Shown here: positions 1-10,992 of the stretch, piece by piece
How positions within the stretch are numbered: position 1 is the stretch's first letter
Layout: each line of letters starts with the position of its first letter
From: Letharia columbiana
Lineage: Eukaryota; Ascomycota; Lecanoromycetes; Lecanorales; Parmeliaceae
DNA length: 64,000 bases
Assembly: GCF_014066305.1 (NCBI RefSeq)
Contig: NW_023501050.1
Span: 558,001 to 622,000, forward strand
Direction: 5' to 3'
Position numbers and translations under genes: made by a program
The notes under the pieces: model-generated
What the model saw: the letters and a program-made list of their open reading frames with translations, nothing else
Database searches by the model: none
What the model was told of the DNA's origin: nothing

Positions 1-1
1 G

Positions 2-840
2 CGCGCTCTGGGATCCCGGCGCAATGTTGTGGCAGCTTGTAGTGGCCGCAATTTGACCAGAGCCGAGGAGGACAAGTTGGAAGTCTCAAGTAATAAAAAG
101 TACGCTCTGAGATACTGGCACAAGATTGTGGATGCTTACAGTGGCTGCAAGTTGACCAGAGCCAAGGACAAGTTGGTGGCGATATCGGGCCTTGCAAAGC
201 GAGTGCAATCGTTCTCAGGCGATGAGTACTTAGCCGGTCTATGGAAGAAGGCTCTGCTATATGGACTTTTGTGGAGAGCTCAGTGGGAGGATCTCATAGA
301 AGAACACGCTTCCTCTCAAGCGCCCACCTGGAGCTGGGCAAGTATAGAAGGGTTCATATTCTATGACGACCTCATGATTCCCTGGGACGATGAAGAACAC
401 CTCTCCATTAAAATTGTCACCATCTTGGCTTCGGGTGTTATATCTGTTGCACTGATGTCACTGGACAAGTCAAAGTCGGTTTCACCCGCTTGAGCAGCAC
501 TTTGATTGCAGTCCGTATCAGAGAAAAACAATCTAGCCTTTCCCCAAATTTTGATTGTATCCTCGATTTGCCGGTTTTCAGGCACGGTGGCTACTGGTAC
601 CCAGCTTTCCATTTTGAGATAATTAAATGCCGAGCAGGGACTTTCGTTTTGCCAATTTGGATAGTATTAATTGATGGGGAGGGAAGTCGAAGTCTAGTAC
701 TCAAAACTGTGGATTCCGTCAACATCATCTACAAGCGAGTTGGCTGCTTATTTCCCGGGGAAAGGAAAACCAGATACGATGACATTGGCTGGCCCGATGT
801 GGTGGCAAGGTTCGATAAGCAGACTTTGACTCTATTCTGA
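2..840 (+). pseudogene. C-terminal part of a HET-domain-type (heterokaryon incompatibility) protein, 5' truncated by the window edge
   Basis: The frame is open from the left edge to a stop at 491-493. It carries the pattern that follows the HET domain in fungal incompatibility proteins: W-x-x-I-V-x-x-Y-S-x-C-x-L-T, then DKLVAISGLA, YLAGLW, LLW and APTWSWAS-IEG. Such proteins act in non-self recognition and cell death on hyphal fusion. Coding-like sequence resumes in another frame at about 490-840 (motifs FRHGGYWYPAF and DIGWPDVVARF), so either an unrecognised intron or an indel lies near 440-495. The YSGCKLTRA segment is preceded about 110 bases upstream by a near copy (CSGRNLTRA), an internal duplication. 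The HET domain itself, if present, is outside the window. The family call is fairly safe. Whether the gene is functional is not known. Confidence 0.6.
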
Positions 841-2343
841 ATGAGTCCAAGCCTCCAGTTCATGCTATTCGACCTCGATATTGTGGTAAGGCGCAAATCG
901 CACAATCTCTTATGTAATGCAGAAACTCTACCTAGCACACAAGCACAAGTCTACTGTTCCTCGTCAAGGCCCCGAGAACGAAATTCTCAAGCACTTTGGC
1001 ACTGGTTTTCGAAAGACCGCAGAAGTCAACATTTCAGTTTGAGATTACACCGAACGTTCGGTCGCGAATGATTGATATTTCACAATGGCATCACACTCGG
1101 CAAGGCCCATCTCTTTGCATCTTCATGCTAGCTCTGGGTGTTTCAAAACTGCCTGCCTGTATGTACCTGTATGCAATCCGAGACAGCCATTCACCTCGCC
1201 CGCTTACTTGTAGACCTTCCCTGGCGCAGCTGTTGACGAAGTATCATAGGTGGGAAAAGCCGTTGGATCGCCAAGACAGAGAAGTCCGGTTCGATTGCTC
1301 TTGACGCATCCTATCGAAGTTTTACCATACGGCATTTGCAGGTTTAGTACCATGATTGAAAGATTGGCATCAAAAATTCCTGCGCACGATGAACATGATT
1401 AATTTCACAACTATAATTTGGATCGTAAAATTTTTATGTATAGAGTAAAACACTTATCGCTGCGACTTCAGCGCTGTTACAATAAATCAAATCTACAAGA
1501 AAATAATTAACCTGTAGAATTATAAATATATTAGAATTGCGAGCGAGGTCAATCGAGAATTCTTTTTTCTTTTAGTCTCTAGATACTACTATACCAGTAA
1601 TCTGAACCTAAATGTTTTCTATTGAGAATTCTAGTTAATACTCTTACGACTCCAACTCCGCTAGAAATACCAAATTCGAATTATGGTAATAGATTTCATA
1701 ATCGGATCCGCATAGGAATCTCTGATGCAACCGGGTTGAATACGCTAAATACAGTGCGTGGCCGCCCCGGGAGAGCTCCGCTTAGCGATCGCGGGGCTAA
1801 TTATGTGGCCCGATCGGCGGTCAGTTCGGGGCAGATTTCCGGCTTCTAGGCAACGAGCAAGAGAAGCGCCCGGGTGAGATTAGTACGCCATTCAGAATCG
1901 CCCTCTTCCACGCTATATTGTCGTTGTCGAAACTCACGCGGCGACAAGGCAGTGCTAGACGGTCGACTGCATCCTTACAGCTGCCGAGGTAGGTATGAGC
2001 GGGGCAAGGTAGCTCTGAGGGGAGCGCACGTTGCGCCAGGCTGTTGTTCTTCTTCTGCACGCTTCTGAAGCGTGGACAATGAATCCGAGGGATCGGTGAC
2101 CGTGGAAGTCGGCTCCCATTGATTGGTAGCATATCTCAATGGAAGACGTATGCCAAGTATGGTTTCTGAGAGCAGAAGCCTATCAAATTCTGTTGCCCTA
2201 CACCCTAAATGCAACGCCTATCGTGGCTGGAAGAAAAAGGGCTGGCTGCATTTGCCCCAGCTGAGCTTGTTTGTTAAAAAGCACAGACGTTTCTAGCGTC
2301 CATTTCATTCTTCACATCTAGGGATCAAGCAGAATCACAAGCA
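841..2343. other. Gene-free stretch with an AT-rich block
   Basis: No convincing coding region. About 1380-1700 is clearly AT-rich (many TAATT, AATAAAT and TATAAATATATTAG runs), then composition changes sharply to GC-rich at about 1755-1830. The short open frames on both strands overlap each other without motifs and are treated as chance. The AT-rich block could be an old transposon decayed by repeat-induced point mutation, but no transposase remnant can be read. Confidence 0.4.
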
Positions 2344-2830
2344 AATGGCTGATCGTTATCACATCCACGAAGGTCAAGAACCTTCTCACAGCAATGCGCA
2401 TCTCCAGGAGCTGGACAGAGCGAGTCCGAGAAGATTCGTACGCCCCTCACCCGGCAAGGGTTTTGGTGGCTCGTGACAGCGATTTCCTGCGCTTTCATCC
2501 TTGTAACGATCAGGATCTTTGAACAGAAGGGCAATATCACGATTCTCAGAAGCATAATTTCAACACAATCATTACAGAATTGATTCTAGGGCTGGGACTG
2601 AACTTCTTTGTCGGTCATCAGTCTCATATCCTCGACGAGATGCACAGAAGCTCATCAAGTCATGGTCTTCCAGGAGGTGTTCAAGTCCTTCGCTATAGCC
2701 TCTCTCGAGAGAATTCTAGCGCAGCCGTACCTCAGCGATCAAGAAAAGGATTTGATTAGAGATATTGATAGCCTGACCATTGTTTGCGTACTTGCGTGGA
2801 CATCCCGTAAAAAAAGATTATGCTGTTCTG
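2344..2830 (+). pseudogene. Remnant of a multi-TM fungal membrane protein of unknown function
   Basis: Pieces in shifting frames resemble the N-terminal part of a widespread fungal family of large hypothetical membrane proteins. They are a start MADRYHIHEG at about 2344, a TM-like stretch beginning GFWWLVTAISCAFILV, an acidic/basic link (FEQKGNI), then FNTIITELILGLGLNFF and, in a further frame, EKDLIRDIDSLTIV. The order TM, then F-N-x-x-x-T-x-L-x-L-G-L-G-L-N-F, then x-D-L-I-x-x-x-D-S-L-T is the family pattern as I recall it. At least two frame changes without obvious splice sites point to decay. The rest of the protein is not recognisable downstream. Confidence 0.4.
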
Positions 2831-4473
2831 CGTCGCTTGGGTAAGTCACTCGTCAGCCTCCTGAATCGAAACTTTATACGTTCAACATGGCATAAGCTTT
2901 TGCTTAGACTCACTTTCTACAAGCGAATAGAGTTTTCTAAATTTGCATCTTGCTTGCTTTGCGTGCACGCGTGTTGGCTTCGAGCATGCCAGATCAAGAC
3001 CCCAAATCGTGCAGTAGACATCCGATGTCGAAGGAAATTGCTAACAAGGGTCCTAGATCTTTATGAACATGTACCCCTCCATTAGACATATTCGAACTAC
3101 CTTTGCATCGCCACAGCTGAACCCCCAGCGATGCCGGAACCATCAAATTAAAAAACAGCGCGAAATGAGTCCGTAGAGACGTTGTGATTGACCACCGCCT
3201 TTTCCGTGCATGATCAAAAACTGCTTTCGTCGCAAGTAGCGGAAATATCAAAGCCGTGAATAGTACCCGAGACTGTATTGACATCTTTGAGGCTTTAGAA
3301 TTTGTTCTCACTAACGTTAACGAGAACAAGAAGCTCACGCAATCTAAACGTGTCTGGCTAACATCAGTTTTCAGCAAATTCCCTTCTACTTTTCTACTAA
3401 ATCGCGCGAATTTATCAAAGGTAAGTACCCATCGGTCCCTTCCTACAGCTTGAACGTAGTATTCACTCCAGTACCGAGCGACGTGAGAGAGACCTCGAAG
3501 ATAATGGGTAGATGGGACGTTACTGTGAAGCTTCCTCAATTAGCAATCGTCCATCGAAGATAGGCTACCAGGAGAAAATCTTCACAACAAATACCAACAC
3601 CATGTTCGCAAGTCAAACACTCATGCAAATTCCATCAACGTCCGCTTAAAACGTCGGTCAGAAACTTAGACCCCGATATCACTTCCATCTCCTTTTTTTA
3701 GCAATTCTTTCCTGGCCGATAAAGTAAGTTGAAAGAGATGCCCCTTTCTAAGCACAATCAACAACTCGCCCCAAAATCTTCGCTCCATTAACGTTGACAC
3801 AAAGTCTGCACTCAGAAGTTGATTAGGAGAAGCGCGGAGGGAGAAGCCGAAGGATTGGCAGTGACGTTGGAAATGCCAAGAAGACGGAAATCTGCCCCAA
3901 CAGGAAACGGTGCAAAGGCTACACAGCGGCTGCCGCACTGCCTCGAAAAGGAAGGTAAGATACGTACGCTGTGAGCCTCACAACCGAGATCGTACAGAAC
4001 CCGTGTAAGGCAACCTGTGAAACTGTTCTATTTCACAATTTAACCGTTATATACTCTCAAAAGTAAGACGCTTTGTTTCGTTGGAATACCTGAGACTAAG
4101 AACACGTTTGTCCGAGGTCAGCTTGCGTCTGTTATCCTCATTGTAATTTGACAGCCTCTGACCGTCTTAAGATTCTCACTATGGTTGGAGAGTACGCCTG
4201 AGCTTACTGCGTTCCAGCGAGACTGGAAGGGGAAAGGTGGGGTGGAGAACCTCTCTATTAGCTGGTACTTATGCAGGGTCTCAGCGGGCTCTCAGCCTTT
4301 CACACACAGTGCCTCAGCCTTACTTTGAAGTGGTCCCGCCAAAGTCGTGGACACCCACTACCATCGTTGGCCCAGCTATCAAAGGTTGCCATAGATCACA
4401 ATCTTCGAAGTATGATTGCGCCACGGCGATGATTTTATCAAGGGTCTACAATACATCTCAGTATCTTCACGGT
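2831..4473. other. Gene-free stretch
   Basis: The longest open frames (a 181-codon one on the minus strand at 2994-3539 and a 90-codon one at 3666-3938) show no domain, no signal peptide and no plausible exon partners. Part of 2831-3450 may be further decayed sequence of the preceding membrane-protein remnant. No RNA gene or repeat is visible. Confidence 0.35.
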
Positions 4474-6034
4474 ATGGCTGACCCGCCCTCCGCCAATGCT
4501 AGTGCTGCATCCATTGCTGGCCTTGCGGACGTCAGCTGTCGTCTCGCAGGCTTGGTCTATAACTCTTCTCAGGCGTTCAAGGAGGCACCCCGGAGCATCA
4601 AGAGTCTTTCGGAGGAACTCGAACAGCTTCACAGTCTACTCCAGGAAGTTCATAGCCTTGTGAAGCGTTGAAACAATTCCCTACTCGTTGGGGAGAATGG
4701 ACTGTTTATCGCAACAGTGCTGAAGTCGAGAAAATTACCGCTCCATTCCAGAAAGAATCAAGTACACTGAAAGATGCTGCAAAACGTATTAAGCGCGTTA
4801 TGGAACTGCAAGAAATCGATACACACTGTCAGGCTGTCGATGGAATGGGGCAGCGCATTGTTGTCGCAATCTCAGTAGTCGGACGGTACGGACATCCATG
4901 AGGATGATACGGTCTATACTGACTCCTTACAGCCAACACCATATAATAGCAGGGAGGAACAGAGGGTCTTACAAACCCAAGTAACAGGCGCACGGGACGT
5001 TCTCCAAGCCTCCCTCACGGAGATCAGGGGCCTGGTCTCTACCGAGCTGAGTATCGTTCGAAATGGCATCGAGCAATTTGCTTCCAAGGTGACTCTGGGC
5101 CAAGATGAGATACAAACGAGCTCGCGGTTGGGTCATGACCATCTCCGTTGGGAAGTTCAATAGACTGAAAGCAGAAGCTCCGGCGGACTGAGAACAATAC
5201 GAAACGAGGTCCAGGTCGTCAGTCTCCTCACACGCAGAGCTCAGCGGCAGAGCAGTCAGCACCAACGTAGATTTAATCAGGGCATCAATCAGTTGGAATC
5301 GACGCTGTCACAACTTTCATCATTACCGATGGAGCCCCATATTAACCATTCGGAGTCCGCCTTGGCACAGCATCCCCGCCTTGACTCGCTAACGCTCTCG
5401 TTGGTGCTAATGAGGTCAAGCCTTTGTTCTGCGGTTTCCCAGCTCCATTCAGCGGTTCCTGCGAAAGGTTCCGAAGAAGCAGTGAAGTTCTTGCTAGACG
5501 AGTTTGGACGATGGGTCGCTTTTGGCCATGACGCTTTGGCATTTCGCAATCGTCAAAGCCTCGAAAATTCCGACGGCGACAATGGACGACTGCCAGGGTT
5601 GAAAACTCGTACCTCGGCATTGCGCAATTACTCTCTCGACGATGATATCTTCTTGACCGACAATGTGACTCCAAAGAAGCATTGGCGGACATTATCTCAC
5701 TTCAGTACCTCCTTGACTATAAAAACCTAGAACACGATCAGGACTAACAAGACACAAAGCCAGATTGCTCAATAATCGATAGCGATAGCGATAGTGAGTC
5801 TTGTTGCCTTGGAATCTTTGAAGAAGAGGAGACAGACGACGAAGAAGTGGTCATGATTGAAGACGGCGAGACGGTCTCCAAGGAAGAAAATCATTACATG
5901 AAGACTGCTCTCCAATCCAAGACCTCAGGGGCTACTGAGTCACAACCTATTCTCGAAACGGATGTTCCACCAGCAAGCCTTGGGCTTCACGATAACGACG
6001 TCATTGCCCTAGGTCAGCACCATATTTGGATGTG
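4474..6034 (+). pseudogene. Broken gene with the Fungal_N (PF17111-like) N-terminal domain of fungal NLR/ankyrin-type proteins
   Basis: The start MADPPSANASAASIAGLADV, with SLSEELEQLHSLLQEV after it, matches the N-terminal helical domain found before NACHT, ankyrin or coiled-coil parts in many fungal signalling proteins. Later pieces fit the same kind of protein: a helical segment REEQRVLQTQV...LTEIRGLVSTEL (about 4950-5060), a segment LESTLSQLSSLP...LTLSLVLMRSSL (5293-5410), EEAVKFLLDEF (5476), and an acidic tail (SDSDSE, EEEETDDEE) to about 6034. The pieces lie in different frames. An intron 4886-4932 with a CTGAC branch site can be drawn but does not restore the frame, so indels are likely. 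No NACHT or ankyrin part is seen. Confidence 0.45.
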
Positions 6035-7194
6035 AGTTGAAGAGTGACAAGGTAAGGATGGCTCATGATATGCCCGAGCAAAACAGGGTTTGGCAAGTTT
6101 TGGATTGAGTAGGACAGGTGGCGAAGCAAACATACGGGCCCATGCGATACTATCGTGGATGTTGGCCATGGTGTCTTTAGCAAGGGTGATCTCGGGCCAT
6201 GAATGATGGTCTAAGGCTGACGGGAACTTGTACGAGTAGCGGGATCTGCCATGTTCAAATGGATTTTTTTTGGGTTGTAGAAGGTCATAAAACTATCGCC
6301 ATGAATCATCAATGCTAGAGATGAAGGTATCAGCATACATTGCCGGCACTAAGTACAAACGTTAAGTCCGCCTTACCTATAATCACTGGCTTGGAAGGAG
6401 GTCCCTCTTTCCGGTCGTAGGCGTCCGCCTGGATTTCTAGATTAGCGACTGTCTTATAGATGTAGGTATCCCGTGTCGTGACTTTCAGCTAGCTTTATTT
6501 GTGCAACACCATTAAGAAATAGCAGGCCGCTGGTCCTGAACAGTGGTGCCAATGATTCGGCTCCGTGTGTTTGACATCTACCCAGAGCTTCCAATAACGT
6601 CTGCGCCCCCTTTCACTGGACACATCGATATCCGGCTCTTCTGATAATCCTACCTTGTCGAATCTACACCTTACGCCTCCGCCTCATGTCAAGCCATCCG
6701 TATACCGGAATTTTCCTCGTACCAGAGAAGCACATAGGCCAGTCGGGCCCGTTCTCCGAGCGAGCAAGACCGCAGCTGCTTTTTCCTTAACGGCCACATC
6801 CAGAAGCACTACGCGTGCGGCCGAGAAGTCTATCTTCTTGGCAAGTCGGGCGCGAGGATACTATGTCCTGGCAGGTAGTAGGATCCAAGGGGGCTGCCGA
6901 CCGAATATATGAAACCCATTGCTTTCAACATGGACCAGTCGACAATGAAGCGATCTATAGTAAACAAATTTCCTAATATTAGAATGTCTCTTTCTTAGAC
7001 AGGTCTGTGGATTCGTAGTATTATAAACCTGGTCAGTAAAAGTTGATTGCGACGCTTCAAAAAAGAAAACAAGAAAAAACAAGAGTCAATATTCTAAATC
7101 CCTGGGCGCTGCTTACGAGAATTCCAAGGATATCCCTGCACCATGGATGGCTGTGGAATATTTAGCGAAATAGTAAAATTTTGGTTGAGTTGCG
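6035..7194. other. Gene-free stretch upstream of the tRNA
   Basis: Only short overlapping open frames without motifs. Nothing repeated or structured was recognised. Confidence 0.4.
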
Positions 7195-7299
7195 ACTCCC
7201 GTGGCGCAGTGGTAGCGCGTCGTTCTTATATGTGGTCGTTGCACCAATATGGCATCATTTGCAATGCGAATGTCGTGGGTTCGACCCCCACCGGGAGTA
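7195..7299 (+). tRNA. tRNA-Ile (anticodon UAU) with a 33-nt intron
   Basis: A complete cloverleaf can be folded by eye. The acceptor stem is a perfect 7 bp (7195-7201 with 7292-7298). The D stem is GCGC/GCGC, the T arm is GTGGG-TTCGACC-CCCAC (7275-7291), and the discriminator base is A at 7299. The anticodon loop reads C-T-TAT-A (7225-7230), giving UAU, which reads the Ile codon AUA. An intron of 33 nt (7231-7263) sits one base 3' of the anticodon, the standard position for eukaryotic tRNA introns; tRNA-Ile(UAU) is commonly intron-bearing. The layout TGGCGCA...GCGCG...CTTATA matches this isoacceptor in other eukaryotes. Anticodon-stem pair 31-39 is T-T, a mismatch. The internal A box (7202-7212) and B box (7278-7288) are intact. 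Confidence 0.92.
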
Positions 7300-7303
7300 T
7301 GTG

Positions 7304-7311
7304 TTTTTTTT
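7304..7311 (+). terminator. RNA polymerase III terminator of the tRNA gene
   Basis: A run of eight T lies 5 nt after the tRNA 3' end, the usual Pol III stop signal. Confidence 0.8.
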
Positions 7312-7320
7312 GGTTTTGCT

Positions 7321-7347
7321 AACTACTAACTAACTAACTAACTAACT
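7321..7347. repeat. (CTAA)n tetranucleotide microsatellite
   Basis: About six units of CTAA/AACT directly after the tRNA terminator, followed by T/G-rich low-complexity sequence to about 7400. Confidence 0.8.
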
Positions 7348-8508
7348 GATTTATTTGTTTGTTTGGTTTTTGGGGGTTTGGATTTTTTTTTTGGGTTTGC
7401 GGTGTGGAACCATGAAAAGGTATCGTTTGGGGTGGGTACTTCCGTGCCAAGAAGACAAATTTTCGGCTGCACAAGTAGGTATCATGAGTCTCAATGATAG
7501 TCAATCAATACAGCATCTTCGCGCACGTCCTTTCAAATTCGTTGGTGCAGGCCCAAAGCCGAAAGAGACTGCATACAGCAACAAGCTGCTCTAATCCTCT
7601 ATGCAGGGACAGACAGAACCGGCTCATCAACGCATGCATCATTGTATGCATGAGCATCTGCAACACCAGCGCACCCTGAAGGTCTGCCGATCCTGATTTT
7701 CCCAATCACTTAAGGGTTCTAGCCGGGCCCGATTATTCATCACCAATGATCGAAATTGAGCTCCGCGCAATCTCTTCAGGTGCGTTACTGGCTCAGAGGT
7801 CAGCAGTCAGAGCTGCCCTATCACAGCACCCCGCAGCCATCTGTTTCGTCGGCCGAGCAAATACAGTGTTATATATAGCAACACTGGCTTTGGTAACAAT
7901 AAACCCACCAATGAATATCTCTCAGCATGATCTGGACGAACCCTGAACCCGTTGCAGACATCTCCCTGGATTTACATATCCGGGTCCCGCAGAAGTTCGC
8001 TGCGCGTTTTGAAACCCAGTGTGTACCGTACTGCTTCGCGATCTCATATCTGAGACGACGAGTGCGGTGAAAGACGATGCTTTAATTCATGTCCGAACCA
8101 AAGCGATGGAGGAAGTGAAACTCCTTGACTTGACTTGGTTTTCTCAACCCTTCTTTCAGAGACTGGTGGCCATGAAGCCATAGCATACAGCATACAATCT
8201 ATCTCCATGACATCTTTTGCGCCATCAGGGGAATCCTGAGTATTTGGCAAATGGTTGGGTCTTGCAGGTGCTATTGCTGGATTTTGGGAAATTAAAGTTG
8301 CATTCACATTCGTCTCGAATAGCATGTTTTGTTTAAGCTGTTGTTTAGTCTCGGCCCAGAACGTTCGACTTTGGTGTGTCTACTCATTGTAATGGAGTAT
8401 TGTGGAACACGGTTCCTGTTTTGGTTTCCATTTACATTCCACTCTTCGCTTCTAAAGCTTTTCCGCACCCCAAACGAGCCGGAAAAGTAAACCCCTCTCA
8501 TTGCCGAT
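7348..8508. other. Gene-free stretch
   Basis: T/G-rich low-complexity sequence to about 7400, then unique sequence with only short open frames lacking motifs. The end forms the 5' flank of the GMC oxidoreductase remnant. Confidence 0.4.
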
Positions 8509-10328
8509 ATGGATGTCTTCTTGGTGGTTGTCTTAGCCGCCATTACACTTGTCGCAGGCGAAGTCCCAGGCTATTCAATTGGTGTTGCGAATCGTAATGC
8601 AACCTTTGACTACATTGTAATCGGTGGTGGCACAGTAGGCCCACGGTCGCTGCGCGTCTCGCTGAGGGCACATCGGATAAGGTTGCGATCATTGAAGCAG
8701 GCGGCTTCTACGAGGTTGATAGTGGTGAAGCAAGTGTGATTCCAGGCGAGGCCTTTGCGGGAATTAACACAGCCTCCGCTTTTTTGGGGTTTTGTGACAA
8801 CCCCTCCGGCCTTGGGGGAAAATCAAGAAACTACCTTGGTTATCAAAGGGATGCTATATCTCATCAATACCTATCTTTACGCAGCTGACCGGAATAAGTG
8901 CAGGGGTACCAGGGAATCTTTTCAGAAGTGAGCTGATACTGTTGGGAATGATACCTACACATTTGATAGTGTTTTGCCATACTATAAGAAAAGTGCGACA
9001 TTAACATCTCCAAACTACTCAAAGCGCTACACCAACACCACCCTCAATTACAACCCCTTATATTTTGATGATGCTTCGCAAGGGCCGCTCCAGGCAGGTC
9101 TCGTATTCTAATTGGGCTTCTCCATTTGCCTCTTGGTGTCAAAAAGGCCTGTTAGCCATCGGTGTCATGCCCAATGACGGTTCCATTGATGGTAGTCTTT
9201 TCGGATCCATGTGGTACACAGCAACTATCAATCCGGCAGGCGGAATTCGTTCGTCATCACAAAGCGCCTTTTTAAGCCAGGAGATACAGGGTTCCTCATT
9301 ACAGGTATATACATGAACGTTGGCGAAAAGGATTTTGTTCAACAGAAACGAAACAACAACTGGTGTCGTAGTCACAAGCAACAGCTTTGCGTATACACCC
9401 AGTGCGCGGAAAGAGGTTATCCTATCTGCAGGCGCCTTCCAGTCTCCCCAGCTACTGATGGTGTCTGGCATCGGGCCCTCGGATACTTTGAAGCAATACA
9501 ACATCTCTCTCATCGGAAATCTACCAGGTATCGGCCAAAACATGTGGGATAGTCTCATCTTTGGGCCATCATACCGAGTCAATGTAGTCACAGACTCACA
9601 AATTTCGCAAATTCCCCAGTATGCCGCTCAAATAGCAGCCCAGTATATCAACAACCAAAGCGGACCGCTCACTTATGCAGCCGGCTATGCAGCGTAGGGA
9701 AAGCTCCCCTATCGATCCACCTTCCGAGCCTCAACCAACGCTTCCCTTGCCTTTTTTCCCTCGGACTGGCCCGAATTAGGCTACCTCCCGGTAGAAACCT
9801 ACACAGGCTACCCCTCCAAGCCATCGACCTCCATGCTCAACGACAGCTTCAACTACGGAACCATATTCACCGCCCTCGTCGCCCCTTTATCCCGCGGCAA
9901 CGTCACCATCAAATCCAGCGACACATCCGACCTGCCCATCATCAATCCCAACTGGCTCTCGCACCCCGCAGACGCGGAAGTCGCAGTCGCAGGCTTCAAG
10001 CGCGCTCGTTAAATTTTTCAAAGTATGGGCGACATCGCCATCGGCCCCGAGAAGCTCCCTGGGCCCGCCGTGCAGACGGACGAGGATGTTCTCGCTTTCA
10101 CCCAGCAGAGAGAGCAGTTCCCAGCTGTATCATGCGTCAGCGACCTGTGCCATGGGCAAAGCGGGGGATGCGAACGCGGTGGTGGATTCGCGGGCTAGCG
10201 AATTTGGCGTCCGCGGATTGAGAGTCGTGGATGCGAGTGCTTTTCCCTGTCTGCCCCCGGGTCTGCCGCAAAGTACGGTTTATGTGCTGGCGGAAAAGAT
10301 CCCGGACGATATTAAACGTCGGCGATGA
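8509..10328 (+). pseudogene. GMC oxidoreductase (FAD-dependent alcohol oxidase/choline dehydrogenase family), decayed
   Basis: Nearly the whole of a roughly 600-residue secreted GMC flavoenzyme can be traced, but in several frames. It starts with a signal peptide from MDVFLVVVL, then the dinucleotide-binding motif FDYIVIGGGT (about 8608). After a one-base slip come TVAARLAEGTSDKVAIIEAGG and VIPGEAF. Next are WGFVTTP, LGGKSRNYLGYQRD, NDTYTFDSVLPYYKKSA, SYSNWASPF, then from 9320 EVILSAGAFQSPQLLMVSGIG (GMC signature 2). In-frame stops fall at 9695-9697 (TAG) and just before 10018 (TAA). A last shift leads to YHASATCAMG, with the catalytic His, and GLRVVDASAFPCLPPGLPQ. Multiple indels plus stops mean it is dead unless the assembly is poor. 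Relatives oxidise aryl or sugar alcohols, often in secondary metabolism. Confidence 0.85.
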
Positions 10329-10944
10329 GAGGATCCTGATTGCAGAGGGAAAAAGACAGATACTTCGCTATCGTAAAAGCAGATGCAGACTTTGGGATTA
10401 GTCTGTACTATAATCCGCAATGCTGGAAACTCCATTTGAAATGTCCCCATCTCCAAGACCTGTTCTCAATTCTGCCGCAGGCTATGTATGACACCGGCCC
10501 CTATCATCCTCTCATCCTTTGCCCAATAGCAGGACAAGGACGAGGACTAGAACGAGGTAATCGATCTCTCTCATGGTGCTCCGATCGGCGGTAGTATGCA
10601 AGTTCGCTTTAGTAAGCCTAACCCTACTTTACCAACTACATAACTACTTCCGCGATAGCAAGCCGATTCCAAAAATAGCATCCTTCCAACCGTTCCCCAA
10701 TGAACTATTCCTTTTCCCATCTACACCCAGGCCCAAGTCCAGCGGCCCGGGATTCAAAAACCATGCAGCTTCTTGCACCCAGACCGACGAAACCCTGACG
10801 GCCCGTCGATCATCAAACAACGAATTCCAAACGCTCATTTATGCGCCCGAGCACCGAAGGCCATTTCTCTGCTGTCGCGAAGACAAGACGGGGGCTCTTC
10901 AAACGTCACATATATCGAGAGGCGGAAAGATACAGAGCCAATGA

Positions 10945-10992
<48 letters not shown>

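Noticed and set aside
1755..1850. GC-rich stretch that might be an rRNA or tRNA fragment
   Set aside because: No cloverleaf can be folded and no rRNA core sequence was recognised.
2994..3539. 181-codon minus-strand open frame
   Set aside because: No domain, no signal peptide, irregular composition, and it overlaps sequence that looks like decayed plus-strand coding DNA.
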